From contig OY282352.1 in assembly GCA_958295495.1 (NCBI GenBank), positions 62,001-126,000 on the forward strand: a DNA stretch of 64,000 nt. Direction: 5' to 3'. This document shows positions 42,285-49,378 of the stretch, one piece after another. Under the pieces are notes generated by a model. It ran no database searches. It saw nothing but the letters and a program-made list of their open reading frames with translations, and was not told the origin of the DNA. Positions within the stretch are counted from its first letter, which is position 1, and every line of letters starts with the position of its first letter. The position numbers and the translations under genes are program-made. Source of the DNA: an uncultured Latescibacterota bacterium. GTDB taxonomy: Bacteria > Latescibacterota > UBA2968 > UBA8231.

Positions 42285-42938
42285 TTAGGCAGCCTGAGTG
42301 CCTTGCCAGCGACGCAGTAGGGCGTCCACAAAACCGTGGCCGTATGCTTCAAACTCAACGGCTTTGCCCGTGGCGCGGTTGCTAAAGTACGTGAAGATGG
42401 CTATTGAAGGTACGGCGATCACTAGACCGGTAACTGTGGTGATCAGCGCTTCAGAAATACCTGCGGCGACGATCGTCGGCTCACCGAGCCCCTTTTCCGC
42501 AATACCTTCAAAGGCGTTGATCATACCGTTGACCGTGCCTAGCAGGCCGAGCAACACTACGGACTTGGACACGAAGTCGATAACAGCCAAATACCGTTCG
42601 AGATACGCCAAGGCGGCGCGTTCAACCGTACCGTTCATTTCCTCGCGCATCTCCTCCATCGTGCGCTGCTCGCGCGACAAGTGCTCAAAGCGCTCAATAC
42701 CCTCGCCGTACACTTCGCCTTCAAGCTTGCCGACCTCAGCGCAGTACTCCTTGAGTTGGTCAATGGAAGCACCCGAGTCTATACGTGCATTGACGTCGTT
42801 GGTGATTTCGGCCAATTCGTCCTCGGAGCGTAGCCGTGCATAAGTCCAGATACGCTCAATAAAGAACGCAATGGAAAGCATAGACCAGAGCCCCAAAGGA
42901 TACATGAAAGGTCCGCCTTCTCGAAAAAGTTCAATCAT
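42285..42938 (-). CDS. exbB: MotA/TolQ/ExbB proton-channel protein
   Basis: A 217-residue protein with three membrane helices: about 12-28, 120-140 and 160-185. The family motif VLLGLLGTVNGMINAFEGIA is at about 130-149, and GISEALITTVTGLVIAVPSI at about 158-177. It forms the stator with ExbD. It has the usual short N-terminus and a cytoplasmic helical domain between helices 1 and 2. Start ATG 42938 with AAGGAGGGAG upstream. It lies 41 bases downstream of the large TPR gene and 30 upstream of exbD. Confidence 0.93.
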   Translation of the reverse strand: MIELFREGGPFMYPLGLWSMLSIAFFIERIWTYARLRSEDELAEITNDVNARIDSGASIDQLKEYCAEVGKLEGEVYGEGIERFEHLSREQRTMEEMREEMNGTVERAALAYLERYLAVIDFVSKSVVLLGLLGTVNGMINAFEGIAEKGLGEPTIVAAGISEALITTVTGLVIAVPSIAIFTYFSNRATGKAVEFEAYGHGFVDALLRRWQGTQAA

Positions 42939-42979
42939 TTTCTTTCTCCCTCCTTAGTTAGGACGCAAAGAAATCAAAG

Positions 42980-45900
42980 TTAAAGGACACGAGCTTCCTG
43001 CATAACCTCTAGTTGCTCTCTGGCATAGTCCACCTGCGTCACGTACTTGGGGTTGTCGCCATAGTTGTCGACGACCTCCTGAAAGACGGCACCGGCTTGG
43101 CGGAATTCCTCTTGGGCCATATAGGCGGCACCGATGTTGACCAGTGAATTGACAGCTTGGTCGCTCTTAGGGTACTTCTGCTGCACTTCCTTGAAGATCG
43201 CCATTGCCTCGTCGTAATTCTTCTCAGCTAAGAGCTTTTCGCCCGTTGCATAAAGATTGTAGGCGTCAATCTCAGCCAAATGCCCGAGCAGGGTCCTTGC
43301 CTTTTTTGGCAACGCTCGATCTTGGGCAATCAGCTTGTCTGCGGGAAAGCGCTCCAAGAAAGTCTGGTAGCTCTCGGTGGCCTTCTCGTAATCCTTGAGG
43401 CCGTAATAGTAATCTCCGAGTGTAAATTGGCTGCGTGCCCCATAGGTACCATCGGGATATTCAGCGACGATTCGCTCGAAGACCGGCACCGCTTCTTCCT
43501 TTCGGTCGAGGTTGATCAGGCACCAAGCCTTGTTGTAGAGCGCATCGTCCACATGGCTCGACCTGGGATAGCGCTTAATGATTCGGTCGTAGAAGACCAT
43601 GGCATCTAGGAAGTTCTGGTTTTTGTCCTCCAAGCCGCTCCTATTAGTCATGTTAAATAGGGCATCGCCAGCGCGAAAAAGTGCCTCGGATGCATAGCGG
43701 GACTGCGGATATTTATCTGCTAGGCTAGCAAAAATATCGCTGGCAGCGCGCCATTTACCCATCCGATAATGCGCCCAAGCATCGTAGTAATAGGCATGCA
43801 CAGCGCGCTCATCTTCGGGATATTGGATATAATAGGTATTAAACGCCTTTGACATCGCTGGTAGCACATCGATATTGCCGTTAGCCGATAGCCTGTTATA
43901 AGCTACGCCGATTTGGAACTGGGCGTTTTTGGCCCAAGCAATCTGCGGGTAGTTTTCGATGATGGTGTTATAAGTGGCAATCGCTTGGACAAACTGCTCC
44001 GACCTGTAGAAGCAGTTGCCTTGGACAAAGAGCGCATTGGCAATGCTCTCGACATTGATGGCCAAGTCGATTAGCTCCTGAGCCGCTTCAATACTCTGCT
44101 GGAACTTATCCAATTTGAAGTATGCATTGGCCAAGCGAATGAGTAAGCGCTCCCGGTCCTCGCTAGAGGTAGTAGTAGCCAACATCTCCTCGTAGATGCG
44201 CACGGCTTCCTCTGGATTGCCCTTCTTTTCGGCCATTGAGATCAACTGCAGCCGCGCCGAACGCACCAAGCTCTCGTCTCCTGAAGCAATGACCTCGTTC
44301 AGCAGCTTCTCCGCCTCCTCGTCGCGGCCTTCCGCAGAGTACGAGAGTGCCATCGAGAAAGAGACCTTTAGCTGCATAGCCTTGGGGATCTTGGTGTCCA
44401 ATAGCCACTTGTAATCAACCAGCGCACGGTCGTAACGACCCGAATAGTGATAGGCTAATGCACGACCATAGCGAACGTCGCGAATGACATCACTCTCTGG
44501 GTACTCTTCAAGTACCAAGGTGTAGCGCTCAACTGCGTCGACGTAGTTTTTATTGTTGAGGTCGAGTTGGGCCATCTGGAAATGGGCTCTAGCCTCCAAA
44601 TCGCGATCTCCGGTCACGCCTTCTAACAATTGATTGAGCAGCGTACGCCCCTCGGCGATGCGATCTTGAGAAATGTAGATATTGGCCGCCTCAATAAGCG
44701 CGGCGATATACGTCTCGCGGGCATCGCGGTCAACCATGGAAAAAGCAGCGATAGCCTCGTCTTTCCGCCCTTCGTCTCGGTAGAGAATACCAAGGCCATA
44801 GTAAGCATCGGCCGTATGCCGCGTATCCTGATAGCTCTCCGTTATGGCTTTGTAGGCCTCAATGGCCTCCTCGACTTTCTGCTGCTCGTAGCTAAGCCGG
44901 GCAATGCGCAATAAGCACAACGGCGCTTGGTCTGAGCGGGGAAAGTTGTCTACTGCCTGTGCGTAGCTTTCAATAGCCTGATCCACCGTGCCGATTTTCT
45001 CGGCAGACCAGCCTGCGCTGTAGAGCGCTGCGGAGCGTAAACCTGTATCGCTATCTGGGTAGTCCACCAGCAATTTTAGGTAGTCTTCACGGGCAGCGGC
45101 GTAGTCTGCGGCGAAGTACTTAGCTTCGCCTTTCTGATACTGAGCGTTGGGCGGATAAGGCGTATCCCCATAGAGTTCAATTACTTGGTTGTAAGCGGTC
45201 CACGCCTCGTCGAACTTATCCCACTCCATGTAGTTGTCGCCGATTCTCATCTGCACCTTGGCCTTGTAAAAGCGCTCCTCGGCGGTTTCCTGAGCGGCGA
45301 TCAACTCTTGGTAGGCTTCCTCAAACTGATCTGTTTTGCGGAAAATCTCAGCGACGCGCAACGAGGAGGTCTCGAAGAGCTGTCGATAGTTTTCAAAGTC
45401 GACATTCTTACCTTCGCGGAATGAGCCGCGCAAGAGTTCAAACATCCGGTCGTAGAGGTTACGCACATCGCGGTAGGCTTTAATCGCCTCCGCATCTCGC
45501 CCCATCTTGTCGTAGGCGTTGGCCTTCAGATAGAGGGCTTGAGCAATGACCGGACTATTGGGGTACTTGTCGAGGACCATCTGGGTCATATCAACGGCCT
45601 TAGCGTACTCGCCCTTCTCGTAGAGAGCACTGGCGATGCGAAACTGGGAATCTGGCGCATAGCGATCTTGCGGGTATGCCGCCAACATGCCGTTGAGCGT
45701 TTCGATGGACTGGTCGTATTCTTTTGTGTTAAACTCACTCCAGCCCGCATAAAAGTACGCTTTGCCAGCTTCCCTCGTCTCAGGAAACAACTCGACATAG
45801 CGCTTATATTCCTTTGCTGCCTCGCTGTACTCTTTGGCGAGGAAGCGGGTCTCAGCGACTTGGAACTGCACCAATGACTTGAAATCCTCGGCTACGGTCC

Positions 45901-46225
45901 CTACATCGATAACTTGGCGATAGGCCTCCACCGCTTTTTCGTGTTGCCCGCTCTTCTTGTAGGCATTACCTAGCTGGTACCAAGCCGCCGCTACTACGGG
46001 CAATTCCAAGTCTCTACCAAACATTACCCGTACACTGTCCGTACGCACAGCCTTGCTGTCGAACTTGACGATCTTTGAATACTCAATGATCGCCCCTTCA
46101 AACTCGCCAAGGGCGTAGAGAGATTGTCCGGCGTCAAAACTGGTCTTCAGATTTTGCGGTACCGGTAGGAATAGGCTAGCTCCTAGCCCCAATCCCAGCG
46201 CGATAAGTCCAGCCCAGACCGTCAT
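42980..46225 (-). CDS. Large periplasmic TPR protein (CpoB/YbgF-BamD-like repeats)
   Basis: A 1081-residue protein. An N-terminal hydrophobic segment (residues 3-22, LIALGLGLGASLFL) acts as signal or anchor. The rest is about 25 tetratricopeptide or related repeats with A-W-Y-Q-L-G-N-A-Y / EAYRQVIDxYP patterns, for example QFRIASALYEKGEYAKAVDM, AYYGLGILYRDEGRKDEAIA and NIGAAYMAQEEFRQAGAVFQ. Long TPR proteins of this sort act as scaffolds. In this operon it could link the ExbBD motor to the outer-membrane barrel (inference). ATG 46225 with GGAGATGCACAA. Confidence 0.88.
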   Translation of the reverse strand: MTVWAGLIALGLGLGASLFLPVPQNLKTSFDAGQSLYALGEFEGAIIEYSKIVKFDSKAVRTDSVRVMFGRDLELPVVAAAWYQLGNAYKKSGQHEKAVEAYRQVIDVGTVAEDFKSLVQFQVAETRFLAKEYSEAAKEYKRYVELFPETREAGKAYFYAGWSEFNTKEYDQSIETLNGMLAAYPQDRYAPDSQFRIASALYEKGEYAKAVDMTQMVLDKYPNSPVIAQALYLKANAYDKMGRDAEAIKAYRDVRNLYDRMFELLRGSFREGKNVDFENYRQLFETSSLRVAEIFRKTDQFEEAYQELIAAQETAEERFYKAKVQMRIGDNYMEWDKFDEAWTAYNQVIELYGDTPYPPNAQYQKGEAKYFAADYAAAREDYLKLLVDYPDSDTGLRSAALYSAGWSAEKIGTVDQAIESYAQAVDNFPRSDQAPLCLLRIARLSYEQQKVEEAIEAYKAITESYQDTRHTADAYYGLGILYRDEGRKDEAIAAFSMVDRDARETYIAALIEAANIYISQDRIAEGRTLLNQLLEGVTGDRDLEARAHFQMAQLDLNNKNYVDAVERYTLVLEEYPESDVIRDVRYGRALAYHYSGRYDRALVDYKWLLDTKIPKAMQLKVSFSMALSYSAEGRDEEAEKLLNEVIASGDESLVRSARLQLISMAEKKGNPEEAVRIYEEMLATTTSSEDRERLLIRLANAYFKLDKFQQSIEAAQELIDLAINVESIANALFVQGNCFYRSEQFVQAIATYNTIIENYPQIAWAKNAQFQIGVAYNRLSANGNIDVLPAMSKAFNTYYIQYPEDERAVHAYYYDAWAHYRMGKWRAASDIFASLADKYPQSRYASEALFRAGDALFNMTNRSGLEDKNQNFLDAMVFYDRIIKRYPRSSHVDDALYNKAWCLINLDRKEEAVPVFERIVAEYPDGTYGARSQFTLGDYYYGLKDYEKATESYQTFLERFPADKLIAQDRALPKKARTLLGHLAEIDAYNLYATGEKLLAEKNYDEAMAIFKEVQQKYPKSDQAVNSLVNIGAAYMAQEEFRQAGAVFQEVVDNYGDNPKYVTQVDYAREQLEVMQEARVL

Positions 46226-46281
46226 TTGTGCATCTCCTTGTCTAGATTCCTAGTTTGGAGTTCATCAGGGCTTTTTTGGTG

Positions 46282-47217
46282 TTAGAATTCGTACGAAAAG
46301 GAGAACCGGTGCGCGCCATTGGTCTCGGTCAGATCCAAGCCAATGTCATACGCATAGTCGAATACCAACTGGTTCCACTGATAGCCCAACCCCGCATTCA
46401 ACCCCCCCCCAGCCTCCTCGGCCAACAAACGACGACCCCCCGCCCGCAACTGCAACCCCTCCACCAACTGCGTCTCCCCACCAACCACCAACCCGTGATC
46501 CGACCCCTCCCCCGTCAAATCCCGACGAACGTATTGAACCGACACCAACGACTGACTGCTCAGCCGATAGCCCACCCCCACATGCACATCCATGGGCAAC
46601 GCACCCGCATCCGCGTCGCCAGCCACCTCGCCATACGCCACATTCGGCTGGTTGATATTCTTCAACAACACCCCCACCTGCGCCCCTTGCACCGGACTCT
46701 GCCACAGCAAACCCAAATCCACCCCGACGTTGCCCGCGCTCTTATTCGACAGCGGATCGGGACGACCCTCATCGTCGGGTATCGACCCCACGCTCCAAAA
46801 CAAATACTTGGCCGACACCCCCACCTGCAGCCGACGTTGCACCTGATACGACAGCGACACAAACGCCCCGTTCTCGCTCATCAGCGACGAGCCAATCCGC
46901 TCATACCCCAACCCCAACCCCAGCTTGTCGCCCAAAGGCTGGGCATAGGAGACCACGTGCTGCCCCAGATCGTCGCCTTCGATGCCGGCATACAAAAGCG
47001 ACACGTTGGTGTAGGCCACCTGACGCTGCGCGACCTGCCCCAACCCCGCCGGATTGGCGAACACCGCATCCGCATTGTCGGCCACTGCCACAAAGCTGTT
47101 GCCCAGCCCCTGGGCCCGAGCACCCGAGCCGACATTCTGAATGTTCACCACCCCGTCGCTTGATTGAGCGACGAACAGCAAGCCGACTAAAACACTAAGC
47201 ATTTTCAGAGATTTCAT
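46282..47217 (-). CDS. PorV/PorQ (UPF0164)-like outer-membrane beta-barrel
   Basis: A 311-residue protein with a signal peptide (residues 1-21). The mature start has GSGARAQGLGNSFVAVADNA and VFANPAGLGQVAQRQVAYTN, the signature of the PorV/PorQ family. The rest alternates beta-strands and ends in the aromatic SFSYEF typical of barrels. PorV carries type IX cargo at the outer membrane in Bacteroidetes; this may be related to the two proteins here with sorting-type C-terminal domains, but no other type IX component is visible. ATG 47217 with AAGGAGGAG. The coding strand is rich in GGGG stretches, giving a long spurious antisense frame. Confidence 0.85.
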   Translation of the reverse strand: MKSLKMLSVLVGLLFVAQSSDGVVNIQNVGSGARAQGLGNSFVAVADNADAVFANPAGLGQVAQRQVAYTNVSLLYAGIEGDDLGQHVVSYAQPLGDKLGLGLGYERIGSSLMSENGAFVSLSYQVQRRLQVGVSAKYLFWSVGSIPDDEGRPDPLSNKSAGNVGVDLGLLWQSPVQGAQVGVLLKNINQPNVAYGEVAGDADAGALPMDVHVGVGYRLSSQSLVSVQYVRRDLTGEGSDHGLVVGGETQLVEGLQLRAGGRRLLAEEAGGGLNAGLGYQWNQLVFDYAYDIGLDLTETNGAHRFSFSYEF

Positions 47218-47252
47218 AACGCCAACTCCTCCTTGGTGGTCTCGCTTAAAGG

Positions 47253-47999
47253 CTAGTTTGCCTTAGCGACTTTGGGAACGACCGTGCCGTCCTTGTAAAT
47301 CTTGCCGATATCTCGGACGAATTTATAGGAAATATTGGTGGTCTCCACCGGCTCGTTGCGAAAGTCAAATCGCAGGATTACATCGAGCACTTGAACTTCA
47401 ATATCACTCACGTCGGGGTGGAGCACAGGAAAAATGACGAAGCCCTCCGCCTCTTGGCCGCTGAAGATCTCCTCGTCTTTGAGCATCGTCCGTCGCAGCA
47501 AGTCGCGGCGCTCCTGGTAGCGGGCATATTCATTGCCCCTATAGCCTATGGCATAGGCGCGATAATAAGTGTCGAGTTGCTCAAAGTTGAGACTCCAATA
47601 CTCGCGCTTATTGCTCGCTTTGACGACGATTTTGCTCGGATCGATCTTGACCTTAGGGTAGGCGTAATTTTTAACGCTGAGACGGAAGACAGTGAATCGC
47701 TGTTTTTCTTCGTCTGTCCCCCAAAATACCGTGTTGCCAAAGGTATAGGGGTTTGTGGACTTAGGACCTGCTTGGGAATTGTTGAAAAACTGGCGATTCA
47801 ACTCCTCGTCAGTCATAGGCTTGAGTCGCACTTCAAAGCGGTCCTGGGCAAAAGTCAGGGTCCCATCATCTGCCACGCTGATAGACGAGTCCTGATCTTG
47901 GCCGGGCTGCAATGGCCCTGTGTAATAACTATATCCACAGCCCAGCAAACCCGAGCCAAGAATCAAGGTCAAGAATAATACTCGTGTGAAATTCATCAT
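47253..47999 (-). CDS. Lipoprotein, paralog of 62756-63514
   Basis: A 248-residue lipoprotein with a lipobox LLGCG (Cys21). The mature part contains VADDGTLTFAQDRFEVRLKP, MTDEELNRQF, STNPYTFGN, QRFTVFRLSVKNYAYPKVKI and IVVKASNKREYWSLNFEQLD. The 62756-63514 lipoprotein shares VADDGT, PMTDEELNRQF, RNPYTFGN, QRFTVFR and YPKVxxDPxKV in order. The family is not known to me. The ATG overlaps the stop of the CBM9-like gene (ATGA). Expected in the outer or inner membrane, facing the periplasm. Confidence 0.85.
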   Translation of the reverse strand: MMNFTRVLFLTLILGSGLLGCGYSYYTGPLQPGQDQDSSISVADDGTLTFAQDRFEVRLKPMTDEELNRQFFNNSQAGPKSTNPYTFGNTVFWGTDEEKQRFTVFRLSVKNYAYPKVKIDPSKIVVKASNKREYWSLNFEQLDTYYRAYAIGYRGNEYARYQERRDLLRRTMLKDEEIFSGQEAEGFVIFPVLHPDVSDIEVQVLDVILRFDFRNEPVETTNISYKFVRDIGKIYKDGTVVPKVAKAN

Positions 48000-48979
48000 T
48001 CAGAAACCTCTCGGTGGTACAGCTCTGTGTGCAAAGAGGCTTTCAAACGCCCCCAAGAACTCGGCTCCACAGCCGTCACTTGAAAAGTACCCTCTAGCGG
48101 CATCAGGATCAAGTCGGTGAAGCGGTCAGAAAAGCGATACGAGTTGTATTGGCCCGAAAGCGACCATTTAGCATCAAAAAGCTCTGAATGTACATCAAGG
48201 TCGTTGAACTCTACGTTAAAACCAAGGACTTCACCTTCTCGCAAGTGGTGCTCTTCGCTTTGAAAGACCGCATTGATATCGACGCGGTCAAAGGGCACGA
48301 GCATGACTTCGTAGTTCGTCACTCCCTCTCCTCCCAAGACACCTACAAACTCGACCGCCGCTTCGGTATAAGGCCCATCGGATAGCGCGTACCAAGCGGC
48401 GGCAGAAAAATTGACGAAAAAATTCTCGTCAGGCGGCGGGCCAGCCAAAACGAAGTGGTTGGCTTCAGTTCCATTGCGCCGCCTATACTCTTCGTGGCTC
48501 AACTCGGTGAAATTGGCGAATTGTCCACCTGAGTGGTCCGCGTCGACAAATAACTCCATCGAGTCGTCTTGGAAAAGCACCGTAGCACTACCGGCGGGGC
48601 GATCAATCTGATGTATATCATCGCGAACCTGAGCAGCGATGTAGAGCCTGTTCACCGTTTTATTCCATCCTACCATGAGACGGGCAGAAAAGTCATCCGA
48701 ATCGCTCGCCTCAACTTCTGGACTAATCAGGTCGTGAAATTGACCCGTTAATATGGGGTAAGAGCCGCCTACAACTTCCCAATCTCTCAAATCTCCATCA
48801 ATGACGGGAACCAAGTGATCGGGAAATTGAAAAGCTCTATAGACCACTCCTTCGGGATAATGACCCAAAACCGGTTTAGCCGAGCCTACTGTTATCTGCA
48901 GCCCCAACGCTAAAAAAAATAAACGCGAACACAGCACCTCGGCCAATACCTTACTTATTCGTTTTTTGATGTGTTTCAA
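47996..48979 (-). CDS. Exported CBM9-like (DOMON) carbohydrate-binding protein
   Basis: A 327-residue protein with an N-terminal signal (LCSRLFFLALGLQITVGSA). Residues 50-260 resemble a family-9 carbohydrate-binding/DOMON beta-sandwich: PVIDGDLRDWEVVGG, LYIAAQVRDDIHQID, FQDDSMELFVDADHSGGQFA and VLGFNVEFNDLD. The DGDLRDW ... DDSMELFVD pairing is typical. The TTG at 48979 lies only about nine bases after the predicted transcription start; a GTG at 48937 (MLCSRLFFLALG) with TAAGG upstream gives a cleaner signal peptide and may be the true start. First gene of the seven-gene operon. Confidence 0.78.
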   Translation of the reverse strand: MKHIKKRISKVLAEVLCSRLFFLALGLQITVGSAKPVLGHYPEGVVYRAFQFPDHLVPVIDGDLRDWEVVGGSYPILTGQFHDLISPEVEASDSDDFSARLMVGWNKTVNRLYIAAQVRDDIHQIDRPAGSATVLFQDDSMELFVDADHSGGQFANFTELSHEEYRRRNGTEANHFVLAGPPPDENFFVNFSAAAWYALSDGPYTEAAVEFVGVLGGEGVTNYEVMLVPFDRVDINAVFQSEEHHLREGEVLGFNVEFNDLDVHSELFDAKWSLSGQYNSYRFSDRFTDLILMPLEGTFQVTAVEPSSWGRLKASLHTELYHREVSE

Positions 48980-48994
48980 TTATTATTGGGTTGT

Positions 48995-49023
48995 ATGATA
49001 ATCAATGGCCTAAGACGTGTCAA
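48995..49023 (-). promoter_or_regulatory. Near-consensus sigma-70-type promoter of the ExbBD operon
   Basis: On the minus strand, TTGACA (49018-49023) and TATCAT (48995-49000) are separated by exactly 17 bases, close to the sigma-70 consensus. Transcription would start near 48988. Confidence 0.6.
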
Positions 49024-49218
49024 GATATATTAGAGACAGCCGCAGAAACAATGGACTTATAACGAATAAAACCAATAGATAACAATAAGTTAGGGTTATT
49101 TAGTTCCCGTACAAATCGTTGCAAATCGCCTCACCCGTGCCTCAATTTCAGTGATTATCTGAGCAATCAACGACAAAGTCCTCTCTTTTTTCGCGCTTGT
49201 CGGCCCGATCTGCCTATC

Positions 49219-49247
49219 TTGAGATATGCACCAATATACTATATAAT
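49219..49247 (+). promoter_or_regulatory. Near-consensus sigma-70-type promoter of the 49379-58979 operon
   Basis: TTGAGA (49219-49224) and TATAAT (49242-49247) are separated by 17 bases. Transcription would begin near 49254, leaving about 125 leader bases before ATG 49379. Confidence 0.6.
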
Positions 49248-49378
49248 AGAATAGCAAAACGTCTATATACGTAATTAGCCCAGACAGCGCAGACTGAGTT
49301 GGAGTGCACAACCACCGGGCTTCCTTATTCTGCTTGTCGCAGGCAGCCAAGGCTTACATTCTTGCGCGGAGGTGTTCG

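Larger units (their letters stand above)
48980..49378. other. Divergent AT-rich promoter region
   Basis: An AT-rich stretch of about 400 bases between the minus operon (48979) and the plus operon (49379). It holds two predicted promoters that point away from each other (48995-49023 minus; 49219-49247 plus). A short minus-strand frame at 49096-49350 has no recognisable features and is disregarded. The 49255-49378 part is the predicted leader of the plus operon and ends with GGAGG before the ATG. Confidence 0.55.

Noticed and set aside
46255..47163. Plus-strand 302-codon open frame opposite the PorV/PorQ-like gene
   Set aside because: It is the antisense of a GC-skewed barrel gene and has a low-complexity Pro/His/Gln composition. 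The minus frame has a signal peptide, family motifs, a ribosome site and operon context.
49096..49350. Minus-strand 84-codon frame in the divergent promoter region
   Set aside because: No ribosome site, overlaps the plus-strand leader, and no similarity recognised.
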